Shown here piece by piece: positions 36,485 through 49,526 of a stretch of 64,000 nt of DNA (within the stretch, counting starts at the first letter, position 1; the number at the start of each line of letters is the position of its first letter). Under the pieces are notes generated by a model that saw only the letters and a list, made by a program, of their open reading frames with translations, did not search any database and was not told the DNA's origin. This DNA is from Bubalus kerabau (taxonomy: Eukaryota > Chordata > Mammalia > Artiodactyla > Bovidae), in assembly GCF_029407905.1 (NCBI RefSeq), contig NC_073627.1:127857697-127921696 (forward strand). Reading direction: 5' to 3'. The position numbers were made by a program, and so were the translations under genes.

Positions 36485-36665
36485 CAGACACAAAGATTTT
36501 AAATAAGACATTGTTCCTGCTTTCAAGGAAATTTTAACCTTATAGATGCCATAAGGTATACATACAGGTTTAATATAGTAAGATCATTAAGGAGTGAGCA
36601 ATCAGTTTTTCCTTAGGAAATCAAGGGAGGCTTCGTGAAGGAGCTGTTATTTGAGTCAGCATTAG
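36485..36665 (-). mobile_element. L2 fragment, minus strand
   Basis: Antisense L2 3' text such as 'tcaagggaggcttcgtgaag' at 36622-36641, the diagnostic L2 tail in reverse. Confidence 0.6.
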
Positions 36666-39600
36666 ATTATTGGGATATTTTGGTTGAATCTTCAATTTCC
36701 TGAATTACAACATTATATAGATGAGACATTTAAAGGAAAACAGGACTGTCCCTCATGCATATAATTCTCGGTGGTTGTCAAAGCTTTTTCGTATTTATTT
36801 CTCATTTGTGCTTCCTAACCCTGTGAGTCTACAGAGATTATATTTTTTACTGATGTGTAAAAATCTTAACCTATTTGGCTTTCAGAGTTTACTTTGTTTT
36901 CTGATTGCCTTGATAATCAGAAAACAGAATTATTAATCTTGACTCTTTCTGCCATGGTCTTTTGTCCTTCAGATTAGGTAGGACTCTAGAAGAAAAAAGA
37001 GATTTCTTGTTCCTGGTTTCTTCCCGAAAGTTAATATTGATCCTATCCTGTTTGACCAGATTTGTCAGTGACCTCTTATAATCTAATACTATTCCAACAT
37101 TACTTTTGGCTCAAAAATTTTAAAAAGGTGGCAGGGGATGAAGTAGGAACTTTTTTGCCAATGAATTTGAGGTATTCTTGAATTTTCTGTGTTGTCATAT
37201 CTGTTTATATGTTTCTGTGAGGTGTTTCTGGATAATGTACCAGCTACAATAGTATAAAATGTTAAGGTTGTGCTATATCTTGCTACATAATTTTTGTAGC
37301 AGAACTGCACTTTTTCTTTGTGTTTAAATACTCTTTGAGGAGAAGAGAAAATGGAAGAAACCTTAGCTTAGTGTAGTAGTAAGTATTTTTGTGTGTTACT
37401 GGAAAACTGCTTAATAAAATTTTCCCTGTCTACTTGATATTCACCTTTTATAAAATGGCCTTTATTAAAGGAAAATTTGGTTTTAATTCTGCCAAAATAA
37501 AATTTCATTCCTTAAGCTATTATTCAGAAGCCTGTGTCTCACCTGATTGATCATTCCAACTATTTCTCTCTGTGCTTCAAATCATCAAAATCCCATTTGC
37601 CCCACTGCAGGGTTGGCATAAGAATGACTCTGATGGTAGCAATTAACATTATGATCGCAATGAAGACTTTAAAAGGAAATAGAAGCTTCATTAATATCTA
37701 GCAATTTTTTTTGCCCACAGCTATGTAATTAATAAGAAATGATAGTTGGGGAAACAAAAGCAGGGAAAGCTGCTTTTTTGTAAATAGTTTTGAAAATGTT
37801 TTCATCCTTCCCTCATAGGATTGAAAAGCAAATTCTATCGTTATTTTCTATGTTGATCGTTTCTATTGTGTAGCTTATAGTTGTGGTTAATTTTGGTTTT
37901 AACCTTTAGAAACAACACATCAAATTGGAGAAGTCGGTGTTCTACATAGAGTAATAGAAGTTCATTGTTAATTTAAAAAGGCAAAGGACTTACAGCATAC
38001 CCTCTCTCACACAAATATTTAGGCATAATGTTTCCTTAGTTAATACAACATTGTGTATTGCGTTCACTGCAGGACTTATTTCACTTGAATTTGCAAATAA
38101 TTATTTAATGTCCTGGGTTGCAATTCTTACTTAAAAAGAACTTGTAAGTACTTATATAAAGCAAAGCAGCCATTCTTGGCAATCTCCAGTGTTTACTATT
38201 TTTCATAATTACGACTTTTATGTAGACTTTTCTTTTTGTTGTAATTAGATTCTAATTGTAATGCTTTTGCTCTTTGCCCTGCTTTGTTGGTTTGTTCATC
38301 TACCTTGTAGACCTTGATGACCTTCATGTCCTAGTCCTTTGGCTTTTTACTAGGCTGAACCAAAAGAAAGCACTTGGTTGCTAGCAAAAGAGCTGAACAA
38401 AGGCAGAAAGGGAGGGTTTTTAAGCATGGGATACTGCCATAGAAAAAAGCAAATATATTTCAGCTCGGTCTATAAGAACCACATTCTGTAAGTCTAGGTA
38501 CTGCTGTCATTTCATTTTTATTATTGATCATCCCTTAGCCTGTGTACATTGTTAAAAAGTTGTGTTTTATCACAGCAAGATTTGACAAAATTGCCCAGTT
38601 TGAACCTTTTAAAGTTGAGGGGAGTTGGTTTTCTACATGATATAACTCTAATGGAGGGGGAGGGGTAGCCTGCCTGGTGCTTCATCTGTACATTTAGCTC
38701 AGGGTGAGATTTATTTATAAATCTTTTAAACAAATTCTTAGTTTTTACTGCCTTTTCTTTTAATATCAATATTGAAGGAAAATGTATGGGAACCATTAAG
38801 AGATAGTCAGTAGACATTAAAATAAAGAGGAAAATGTTTGACAGTTTCCTTGGGTATCACAGTAGAAAGAGGCATACATCATATTTAACTATGTTACCAG
38901 CACTACTGAATGACAGTAGTGAATTTTCCAGTTCTAAGATGGCAGGAGTAGCAGGTTTAAACTAACAACTGCTTAAAAATATAAGCTCTCCAGATACTGA
39001 TGGAATGAAATGATCACATTACAAGGCAATTATTAGAATAATGGTCAACGTTAGCCCTTGGTTTTAATTTCCACATAATTTGAAGATAGCATTTTCTGGT
39101 GAGGTTTTGGGACCTAAAGATCATTAATGTCTCGTAGTGTATATGTGAATCTGTGAATGTTACTTGTATGTAAGTAACTCATGTGAGAAGAATATAGGAA
39201 AAAACTTTAAAAGCTCATCTTACCTGTCTTTTCTATGGTTGGGGTTTATTTTTTGAAGGCTAGTTTAGGTTCCATTTCCATAGTAATCAGTATATTCTTT
39301 GCTTTAGCATGTTACAAATTTAATTCAGTTTCTAAGAATATTAAATTTATATTTATCAAGGCCTATGTGTCAGTTGAGTATTGCTAGAGAATTTGTTTTA
39401 TACATTTATACAGATTAAAGATAGGCAGATTACCCAGAATCTAACTTTGTCAACCTGATTTTTATGTTAGTTGTGTTAGAGAGCAAATAAAATTTTAATT
39501 ATGGTTAAAGGCAAAATTCTTGTAAAGTATTATATAAAGGCCAGACAAATTGAAGTATTGATGTTTTAAAAGTTTATGAATAAGAAATCTTTTAAATTAC

Positions 39601-42600
39601 TTTCATATCATTTAAAAATAAACCTAAGAATAATCTTTTTACATTCACCAAATAAATTCATTGAAAACAGTCCTCACATGGGGGGAAAAACACATTTCAT
39701 ACTTTGTAACTCCTAAAATAAAGGAAAATAAGCTGTAGGAATAACCAAAGTAAGGATTAAAATAGGCAGACAACATAATTTCTTTCAAAATAGATGGAAT
39801 TGAACAAAATTTGTTCCTCTTGTTAAAAGGCCATCATTTTTTATTTATTATTTTTAAGAAGAAACAATTCAAGTAGGCTTAAATATATTTAATGTAAAAT
39901 AAAATGTTGATGTAAAGAAAGTAGCCAAGAGATATGTATTTGTCAATAATTTATATATATTTTCAGATTTTAATATTAGTACAATAGAAATATTATAGAG
40001 TTATAAAGCATTGGATAAAGTTTACATTTTAAAAACCAGTTCATTTAACAAGATAATTTCCAAAATTTATCAGTGCTTCTTAACACACTTGGACTTCTCA
40101 TTCATTTTCTTAAAGAATGCACACACTTAATAGTTGTATATACATGACAGTAAGGTATCTGGATTAAAAATGCTTTTCTTGCTTTTTATATAAGTCTTAT
40201 GTATTTAGGAATTTTGCTTCTAATATGCCAAACCGTAGCTATTTAGATAGGTCCCGATGATAGCTGAAAGTTTTACTTTATAGATGGATGTTTGGCTTGG
40301 CTAATGAGTATGTAACAAAATGCTGTAAATGGAAAGCTATTTCTGACTTAAACTCTTGATTCTTGTACATTAATGCTAGTAAAATTGATGTATTCTTAGT
40401 TCCAAATAGTGGTATTTTATAATGTCATAGCAAAAGCATGGTTGGAAATGAGAAGTGCTGTCTCTTAGAAGTTCTCTCATATTTCAGCTAAAACATACTC
40501 AGCAAAAAAGATATGTAAATTAAAAGAAAATCTCCAATTTCCTATTCTGAGTAAAGCTTTGATTTTTGCTGATTCAGGAAGTAAGGTTGACATTGGAGCT
40601 TCTCATTTCATCTGGAATAATCACTTTTGGCTTTTGAAAAGTCTTTCATTTTAGCAGCAATATCTTCTAAAACAGTCCATTTTGCATGGATGAACCTGTT
40701 TTTCTCTAGATAACACAGAAAATACAACTATCAAAAACGGTAACCTGCTTTCTATAGTATTGCTTTCCTGAGTGCCCAGTGAGATACTAAAGTGCCAGGC
40801 TGTTCATTCTGGAGATTTCACTGATTTTCTTAGCTGCTTTCCTACCTCCACCCCCCAAGTAACAACCCCAAACAGAAGAATTTTATAACTTCCAAATTGA
40901 CTACTGCAATAAAATGTTTAACACCAGGGTTAGATAACTGAGTTGCTGACTACCTAATGAAGGTGGTGAATATCAATAGAGCTTTCTCCTAAACCAGCTT
41001 AGAATCATTCAGAATATATAGTTCCAGTTCTTGAACATAGAACTCCTTTTTTTTTCCCTCTGTTAGAATAGGTGTTGGATTGTTATCTTACTAATTCTGA
41101 TATTTTCTCCAAGTTTTCCGTTGGTATTTTTTTCTTCCATATATCAAGATATACTTAGCGTCTGAATAAATCTTAGAGAACTTGCTTTTGTTATGGGGTC
41201 AGTACATAGGGTATCCAACTGAATTCCAAATATTTGCCTGTCAAAATAAGGAAAGCATAAACTACTTATTTGTTTAAATTATTATTAACAAAATGATTAG
41301 CATTTTTAATACATTTTCTGGTGTAATCTATATACAGTCCCTTAAAATTTCCAAACAGAGGTCAAAATTCTGTATTGGTTGGATTTCTGCCAAATGATAT
41401 TAAAATCAAATTTTGAGTTTTTCTTTCGCCTGTGTGGTAAATGGAAATGTATATTCAATGTTTTCTTTGCCTAGAGATTTATAAATGGACCCATTGTGTT
41501 TCAGGTATATAATTTACTTGCTGTATGTATGGAGGTACTTCTTGCTTCCCACGGTACTTGACAGTGCTCTCAAAGGATAAAATGCGTGTGCATGCAGTCC
41601 TGGACACACTGCTATGTGGACTGTTAATGCTGTATGATAAACGTACTTAGATCAGGTTTTGTATTCTGTGTAGATAGTGCTTTTAAACTTCTTCCTGATA
41701 GCACATTCTGTTGTGTTAATGCAGTAAAGGCAAGATGACAGGATGGCACAGTGAAACTCTTATTAAAAACATGTTCTAATTGTTGCAGAGATATTAATGG
41801 AAATCTAGAGCTTGCTGCCTCGAGTTATTTTAAATTGTGTATTTTATATTTACAGTTTACATTTGCATATTAATTTTATCTATTAAGAATTGCTTTCAAA
41901 TTAAAAGATTTACATATACTTAAACAAAAGCATGAAATTAGATTTTAACTCCAGAAACCAGTTCATTGTATCAGCACGCTAAGTGGTTTTGCATTAAGGA
42001 AAGCCAGATTCAGTGACAAGTTTGACCCACACACTTGAAAATACCATGAAGGAAAAGCAATCATAGAAGTCATGTATATATATTTATTATGTAAAAGACA
42101 TGTCTTTTATTTTAGATAATGAAAATTCTCAAATTATAATTAATGTTTAAGCTTAACCTTAGCCAAAACATAGGAAAGAATTATGGCAGGAAATTTAGAA
42201 TTATTTCTGAGTGAAGTTTCTTACATAAAAATGATACAGCTTTTAAAGGAATTGAGTTGTCCAGTTGAAATCTGTATATGTTTGTTTTCATCTTGATGTC
42301 ATAAGGTAGATATCTTTTAAAATTTAAGAATAGTATAAAAACAGATTTTAAGATTTTAATAAGACCTTCCTTGGAAAATTCTAAACCTATATGTAAAATT
42401 GGCAGATCATCTGACCATTCTCACCCTATTGGGATTATTTCAGCACTCTATATTGCTGGCTATAAAAGTACTTTGGAAACTCTTTAATCCAGCTGTTTTT
42501 CTTTGGCAAAATATTACTTGCTTTTTAAACCAGCTTATGTTGGCGGGGACATCAACATTGCTTCCTCCTTTATTCAGTCTTTATAACCATTTGGAGTTAT

Positions 42601-43496
42601 AAAATCATTTTGGAGTTCGTTAGTAAATTTTAAGTATTGCTGAAAGATTCATGTTCTGGGATTAAAACAATTTATATACACACATACTGCATACTTCTAA
42701 AGCCGTGGGACAGTTATTTAAACTGCACTGTGAACTATGCTAGATTAGCTTGCTTTGTTTGTAGACATGGTTGATTGGAAAACAACAACAACAGAAAAAT
42801 TGTCTAGATTGGCTACTGAAATGCTTTTCAGTCTTTACTGTACAACTGTATCAGGAAAGCGTTGATCAAAGTTCAGATGAAAACATTAACTTAGTCTAGC
42901 TAGGCTTCCAGTGTTTTCATTAGTTAATGTTCACAAAGAGAATGGCACAATAGACTGGATTTTTGCATAGTATGAACAGTTTGCATAAAATTGTGTGATA
43001 TAAGGACATGAGGATAGAGTTTGTCTTCAGTGTCTCCAAACTTACTATCTTGCACATCTTGATTCTCATTGTATTCATTTTTAGGATCCGTTAACCAATA
43101 AGGATTTACCTTAAAATCCAGCATTTTGGGGTGTGCTTATTGTGTCGCAGTTGTGCTTTGTAGTGCCATATGGTTGCTGCTCAGCTTGACTTACAATCTT
43201 AGTCCTTTTGCTTCTTATTCTCGCCATTTTGCAAAGATAGCCTGAGCTGCTTTGTGGTACAGGTCAAGTGCTTGTGAAGTGAACTCTAAGGAAGTGAACT
43301 TCCATTGTGCTAGAGAATCTTCGTAAAAAAATAAAGGCTACCCTAAACCATAGTTTTTCAATACATAAATTTCGTATTTAGAGCAACCTGGATTTTCTAC
43401 AAAATATACCATGATGTAATAACAATTATGTTTTATTTTAGGCAGAGTCTTTAAAAAAAAAAAAGCTCAATTTATAAATGAGTATTTATTTATGAA
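36666..43496. other. Long repeat-poor block, no gene seen
   Basis: About 6.8 kb with no BovB, Bov-A, Bov-tA, CHR or recognisable L1, the longest such run in the window. Open frames are all below 100 codons and featureless. A POU octamer-like 'atttgcat' sits near 41863-41870. Purely on repeat density, this is a candidate for conserved non-coding sequence. Confidence 0.5.
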
Positions 43497-43590
43497 ACGC
43501 TTACTTTTATTTATTTTTTTAAACTGGTTAAATCTTTTTTTATAATTGCAGTATAATTGCTTTACAATGTTGTATTAATTTCTGAAAAAG
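43497..43590 (-). mobile_element. L1 3' terminal fragment, minus strand
   Basis: 'tttacaatgttgtattaatt' at 43560-43579 with T-rich sequence to its left, matching the same L1 3' end as 23695-24330 and 63876-64000. Confidence 0.6.
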
Positions 43591-44488
43591 CTTACTTTTA
43601 AAATAGCTTATTCATTTAAGTTCTTTAGAAGACAATTCTTAATGTATTTAAACATGATTTCATTTATAATAACTTTTTGAAAAGTGAGGGAGAACTTTAA
43701 TCTTCATGTTTTAAGGGGCAGTGAATGATAGTCAATTATTTTTGTCAAGATTGTTTTCCATCCTAAAACCTAACTAGTCTTATAATTTTCACTTTTCTTT
43801 TCTCTGATAAAAGGGATGGTGGCTGTTTTACTCTGCTTGTTAGCTGTGGTGACCGTGCCATGAGTGTTCTGCCATGATTGATCAGTGAGGACCACTATGT
43901 TTTTTTCATATACATTCACTGTGGAATAGAATCCAGTGTTAGATGTTTCTTTTTTTTCAGTGAGTAGTGAAGGAAGGGGATGGTGGTGGAGAGGGGAGCG
44001 GGGAGCATTGGTTCCATTGAATAATTTATAATAGCTAATTTCTCGGTAAGAATTCACCAAGACATGATAGATATATCTCAGTTAGGAAAAAAGTCTTCTG
44101 TAAGATGAATCGAATCCCATTTGATATATCAAATAGGTATATACATTCTTGGCATATTAAACCATTTTTTCTCATTTATTTTATAGTATAAAATTAGAGA
44201 TGAGTTACTCTAAAAAACTAATGTTTTAGACCCCTCCAAAAAAATCAAATTTAAGATAACTTTTTAGAAAAATCACTTTCAGACACACAATACTGAGTCA
44301 GATTATGAGTGCCATGTAGAGAAGTTTGTTTTATATTTGGCATAGTGACTTAAATATAAATATAAGCAACACAATTAAATAAGCCAGTGGTTTTCAGATT
44401 TTCATCCTCTCCTTGAAATACTCTAATGGAATGCATAGCTCTTCTTCATTGTTCAGTATTCTGCCTTCTAGTATTCTGGAGAAGTAGC
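43591..44488. other. No gene seen
   Basis: Unassigned AT-rich sequence. The 96-codon minus-strand frame at 43770-44060 has no recognisable features. Confidence 0.45.
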
Positions 44489-44884
44489 TATTTCAATCAC
44501 CTTCACGCATCTCAGTATACATAAATTTTTGAGCAAACCAGTAACAATTGGGCTATATACCCTCTCTCCCCATTCCATGCTCACATCCATTCAGCTTGTT
44601 TTTTATTTATCCTTCAGGTCTTGCTTTAGTTTTCCTCCAAGAAGTCTTATTTCATCCCCCAAAACTGAGTTAGGAATAACTACTATGTGCCCCTGTGATG
44701 TCCTGTATTTACATCTATCCAGGCAGTTTTCTGTTTGTACTGTTAGTACCCATTTATGTGTTTCCCTCCCTGCCAGGCTCTGAAGTTAGCCACTTGAAGG
44801 CGATAAGCCACACTGATAGGTGCTCAATATTTGTTGAATTTTAGTTCACCATTAGATGTCTTCCAAGGAGTTATTTTCTTATTT
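44489..44884 (+). repeat. Inverted duplication, left arm (contains L2 3' end)
   Basis: Its reverse complement recurs at 44992-45412. The best-matching core is 44565-44730, with roughly nine in ten bases identical by eye. For example 'tatttatccttcaggtcttg' (44604-44623) has its exact complement at 45246-45265. The arm includes L2 3' UTR text (44560-44850). Confidence 0.9.
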
Positions 44885-44991
44885 AATTATGACTATATTT
44901 TAAATTACAGTTTCAACTGTTCAATGTCAAATCTTCTCTTTTTGTTTATTTCAACCTGCTAAGTGAAAGTGTATTTTGACATGTAACTTAC

Positions 44992-45412
44992 TAAATAAGT
45001 AAATAATTCCTTGGAAGACATCTAACGGTGAACAAAAACGCAACAAATTATTATTGAGCACCTACCAGTGCAGCTTCAGAGCTTGGCAGGGAGTGAAACA
45101 CATAAATGGGTACTCAAGATACAAAAAGAGAAGTGCCTGGATAGATGTAAACACGAGACGCCACAGGGGCACATAGCAGTAATTCCCACCTAACTCAGTT
45201 TTGGGAGATGAAATAAGACTTCTTGGAAGAAAACTAAAGCAAGACCTGAAGGATAAATAAAAATAAGCTGAATGGATGTGAACATGGAGTGGGGAGAGAA
45301 GGTTGCAGGTTCTGGGAACAGCAAGTATGTAACCTGATTGCTATTGGTTTGCTCAGAAATTTATGTATAACTAGATGTGACTGGAGCATACATAGTGAAG
45401 ATGATTGAAAAT
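44992..45412 (-). repeat. Inverted duplication, right arm
   Basis: Reverse complement of the left arm, beginning at the 'taaataag' opposite 'cttattta' (44878-44884) and ending at about 45412 opposite 44489. It carries a few extra bases that the left arm lacks, notably near 45301-45330 and 45370-45392, so the arms are imperfect. The 107-bp spacer (44885-44991) is single-copy. Confidence 0.9.
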
Positions 45413-45429
45413 AGTGAGAGATTAGTCTA

Positions 45430-45720
45430 GAGTGGTAAATTAGGACCAGATTATGAAGGGCCTTATATATGTGATCAGAAAATTTAAGGATTTCTAGAAG
45501 GGATTTTGCTTAAAATAGTGAGTGACATGATCATATTTGCAATTTAGGAAAGTCGGTCTGGCCAAAGACTGGAGAGTAACAGAGTTGGGCAGGCAAGAGT
45601 AACGTTAGGTACAAGGAGTACTGGCTGCTTTTTAAAACAGGTAAGGGGTAGTGATTCCATTCTTTCAGGTAATGAATGCTCGAGGAGGGTCAGGTTTGAG
45701 AAAGGAAAGAATAAAAGTGC
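45430..45720 (+). repeat. Unresolved ancient repeat
   Basis: 'ggaccagattatgaagggcc' (45443-45462) and 'agtgacatgatcatatttgc' (45521-45540) are phrases from a common old mammalian repeat that I cannot name with certainty. Confidence 0.5.
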
Positions 45721-45739
45721 TGTGGTAGAGATTGTGCTT

Positions 45740-45930
45740 TCATGTAGAATAGGGGGTGTTAAATGTTACCTTGGCTCTGTCACTGATGAGGCCCATGATA
45801 ACCTTAAACAAATCATTTACTCCCCAATATCTTCATCTTTGGCATCAACATATAGTAATGCATTGATGTCCAGTTCTTGTGTTTCTGTGGCCATGCAGAA
45901 GACAGTTGTGAATACATTATGAAATGTTTA
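45740..45930 (+). mobile_element. MIR SINE fragment
   Basis: MIR order visible: 'ttggctctgtcactgatgag' (45771-45790), then 'aaacaaatcatttactcccc' (45806-45825). Confidence 0.6.
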
Positions 45931-46105
45931 GTGTAAATTTAGTGTATGATAGCAAAATATAGGACATTATTTAGTGTAATGGAGAATATGTTTACTAAAT
46001 ACATTGCCATGGTACCATAAAGCTGGTGTAGTGAACTGTGGCCCAGGGCCCACCATCATTTGGGCAGGAAAATAATTTGTTATGGTGAACTTTTGGCTGT
46101 AATGG

Positions 46106-46124
46106 TTTTTTTTTTTTTTTTTTT
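46106..46124. repeat. Poly(T) tract
   Basis: Nineteen T residues in a row. Confidence 0.95.
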
Positions 46125-46149
46125 AACTTAATTCCTTTGCTAGTGATTT

Positions 46150-46390
46150 AATAAGGAAGAAAGAGATCTACCTATTCTGTGCTAGGCACTGTATTTTACA
46201 TATATTTTGTGTATTTTATAAGTACTTTGTGTATGATATGTTCTTTAGATCATTTAATCCTTCACACCTCACTTCACAACCTTATGAATGTAGGTAGATA
46301 TTATTATTGCTGTCTTCCAATTAAGAAAACAAGTGATACCAAGTAAGTTTCCCAGAGTCTCATTGCTCACTAGGAATGTTAAATTACAGT
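46150..46390 (-). mobile_element. MIR SINE, minus strand
   Basis: Antisense MIR: 'tctgtgctaggcactgtatt' (46176-46195), 'catttaatccttcacacctc' (46251-46270) and 'aaccttatgaatgtaggtag' (46279-46298) in the expected order. Confidence 0.7.
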
Positions 46391-47384
46391 GTTGAAAAGG
46401 GACCAGGGTAGATAGTGATGGGCAAAAAAATAGTTAAGTATGGGTGACATGTCTTCATTTAAGTATACTTAGGAATTAAAGATTTTTTTGTATTTATTCA
46501 GTTGATCAGAATTTTGAACGCCCGTTATGTGGCTGTCCCTGTTCTAGATGCAGTAATATCTGTATCATTGTGTTGTTTTGTTTCTGAAAATGGTTTCCAA
46601 GGTAGCAGTTAAGGACATTAAAACTTCAAAGCTGTTGGCCCAATACTAATGAAAAATAAATTTTGGAACAAAAGATACTTTATATTTTCTTCATCATTTT
46701 GCTTATTAATAAGTCATAAGCCTCTGAAATATTGCAGAAAACAAAAGCTTTTTTCTCAACTTTTATCTTGGTATGAATCTACTAAAAATTAGTTTTTAGT
46801 GTTATGTACATAGGCCAGTATAAAAATAGTAGGATATGTCTGTATAGTGCTTTAAGATTTAAGTGCTTTCACATATTTTCTTATAATTGTCATGGGTCTC
46901 AGAGGAGGTAGTAAACTCTTCCTGTTATACCATACTGCCTCTAGATGTGCGGTCTATTTACAAATTTAAATAATTTAAATTTTAAATAATGTCATTACAA
47001 CTTTCTTTTTTTCCTACCCGGAGTGTCTCAGTAGAGATTCCTGTATTGTTTGGGAAGTTAAACCAAATGTTCTTTTGTAGTCTTTTGGATTTTACAACAG
47101 CAGTCAATCCATATTTTTTAATAGTGTTGAGAAGCCAGGGATCTTTGGTTCCTAGATCCCTTCTAAGTGCTTAGAAGCTGCTTGGAGAGAATACTCAGTG
47201 AAAGGAAGGAAACAGCCCTTTATTGAATACCTTTATTGGATAGCTAGATACTGACAGATACCTTTATCCGATTCCTCTAAGATAGTAATACCACAGTGGA
47301 ATCAGCAAGCATATCATAATTCAAGTAAAAGCTTGCTGTTGTGAATGCTAGATTATAGCCACATACCAAATACTTTTCCAGTTT
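46391..47384. other. No gene seen
   Basis: A weak MIR-like phrase near 46845-46910. Otherwise unassigned, no coding signal. Confidence 0.4.
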
Positions 47385-47720
47385 TACTGCTTTGGCTATT
47401 GTTCACAGTTCTCTACCTGGAATGCTTTGTCTCATCTTAGTCTGCCAGAATTCAATTCAACCAGTCTTCAAAACCAGCTCAGCTGATGCTTCCTTTGTAA
47501 AGCCTTCTCTACTTCAGCTAGTGATGATCCACATTTTTATAGCAGATGTCACGTGTAATTATTATTTTAGTCATTTGTGTGTATCTCTTACCTTTTTTGT
47601 TTTTTTTATTATAGAACATTGTCTATCCATATCCTTGAATATTATCCTTTCCTTTAGGTCTCTTGATCAATTCCTTCCACCAGAGTCCCTGCCCTCAATC
47701 TATTATGCATCTGCTTTTTC
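47385..47720 (+). mobile_element. L2-like LINE 3' fragment
   Basis: Phrases such as 'ctctacctggaatgctttgt' (47411-47430) and the downstream layout fit an L2-type 3' UTR. The 115-codon frame at 47392-47739 falls inside it and is therefore not a gene. Confidence 0.55.
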
Positions 47721-47964
47721 TCAGTGGGGGGCAAGTTGAGGGGGGGCGTGGCAGGGAGATTGTTATACCAACAAAATTTTTGTTTTTTTTAATAGTAGTT
47801 TTCCATGATACAACCTCTATTTTTTCTTTTTTTGTCCATCTTATTTTGGAATTATGGTAAGGCTCTTAATTTGAGTTTAAACAAACTATTTTCTGAACTT
47901 GGGGTCACCTAGCTAATAGTGGAGCCATTTTACCTTCATTGTTTACTTGGAGTAATTTTCTTTG

Positions 47965-48176
47965 TGGTGGTGATTTAGTTGCTAAGTTGTGTCTGACTCT
48001 TGCGACCCCATGAACTGTAGCCCTCCAGGTTCCTCTGTCCATGGGATTCTCCAGGCAGGAATACTGGAGTGGGTTGCCGTTTTCTTGTCCAGGGGATCTT
48101 CCCAACCCAGGAGTTGAACCGGGGTCTCCTGGATTGCAAGCAGATTCTTTACCTACTGAGCTACAAAAGTTGCCAA
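47965..48176 (-). mobile_element. Bov-tA SINE, minus strand
   Basis: Bov-A part at the left (47970-48090) and antisense tRNA-like head at the right, with 'ggagttgaaccggggtctcc' at 48110-48129 as the B-box region. Confidence 0.9.
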
Positions 48177-48299
48177 TTTCATATGTGTTTAGGACAGAAT
48201 ATAATATCAGGTATTCAATAAGAAATTGATACTAAAGATTTTTGAGAAATAATTTTGTGAGAATATAGCCTGTTACCTATACTATGACTCTGTTTCTAT

Positions 48300-48765
48300 A
48301 TTTATGACAGCCAGGTTAATCTTTTAAAAGATTACCTGAATAGATTTCCTCTTCCTTTAAAAAACCTTCATGGTTAACAGTTGCCTAAGAAGTAAATCTT
48401 AGTTCTAGTTTGCTTAATCCCTCAGTACTTCCTTGTATTCTAGTTGGACTGCTCACTAGTTTGCTTTCCACCAATCTAGATTGTTCTCCATTGCTTCTGT
48501 GGTTACCTGAGTTCTGTTCTTTTCTCAAGTTCTGTTGGACCCCCCTCTCCCTCCCCGATTTTTTCCATTCATTAAGGCTTGTGTAACTTTTGATATATTA
48601 TAGCATGTGCTTTTCTTTATTGTTTCTGATTTTTTAATGTTTCTGAAACCTACCATTCCCACTGTAGTATAAAGCTTCAAAGAGAGAACCATGGTTTACT
48701 CTGCCTTTCCATGGCCAATTACATGGCACATAGAAGGCATGTATTCATTAATAGCTAGTAGCAGT
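48300..48765 (+). mobile_element. L2 LINE 3' fragment
   Basis: L2-like order ending in 'tggcacatagaaggcatgta' (48723-48742). A C-rich patch at 48540-48557 lies inside. Confidence 0.6.
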
Positions 48766-49316
48766 AATGAGAAAGAGAATTGTTGATTGCTTTCTTTTGC
48801 CTATCCAAACACTTGTAATTTGACCCAGATATTATCTGAGTAGATTGGGTCACTTTTACTTGTTACCAGAAGACTCCCCTAACACTTGATTGATAAGGTG
48901 GCCTCTTGGAGAGAAGAGTGAACCTATAGACCTTCAGCCAAGTTTATACTAAAATCCCATTGATTGTAGTGACAGTGTGTTGAGTACCTTGGTAGTGGGA
49001 ACTATTGGAGACATTCAAGAACCTTAGAAAGGGAAAATCATATGGTCCTTCCAGTTTTATATCTGAATCCTTCTTTGGAGCACATTTCTGAAAAATCTCT
49101 ACCCCTGACCCTACCCTCTGTACCACATACACAGTTTACCTTGTTCTCTTAGAAATCAGTTCCAAGCCTCAGTAAATCAGAAAGTCTAGCAATAAGAAAT
49201 TGTTCCCAGCAGAGTAGAAATGTTTGTCTACAGTTTTTCCGAAGTGTTCAGGTATCAGCACAAATGCCACAGTTTAATACATATGATTAATCAAACATTG
49301 CTTTGTTTTTCTGTAG

Positions 49317-49393
49317 CTCTCTTGGACTGCAGTACAGTCAGAGATGTGTAGAATTTGAGCCTCCTGAGTTTGACAAGTTCTGTGCTTTGTGGA
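49317..49393 (+). other. Candidate 77-bp exon (unconfirmed)
   Basis: A strong polypyrimidine tract (49300-49313) ends in tag at 49314-49316. Only one frame is open beyond it, reading SLGLQYSQRCVEFEPPEFDKFCALW, with a possible donor TGGA followed by gtaaaa at 49394. That frame stays open to 49506, but the last part (about 49462-49515) resembles the head of a MIR. The peptide is not one I recognise. Chance remains the simplest explanation. Confidence 0.2.
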
Positions 49394-49526
49394 GTAAAAT
49401 GATAGCTGCATCCCCTCTCTCCCTTCTCCTTAACTCCTGGGGAGACGGTGTGGGGGAATTACGGCTTTGGAGACAAGCAGACAGATTCAGATTCCTATTC
49501 TTCTAACAATGTAGCCTTGTTGAGAT

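Noticed and set aside
44560..45320. Two independent L2 insertions in opposite orientation as the cause of the inverted repeat
   Set aside because: Arm identity looks too high for L2 age, and the match continues outside L2 text; still needs an alignment to settle.
47392..47739. 115-codon plus-strand open frame
   Set aside because: Lies within L2-like 3' sequence.
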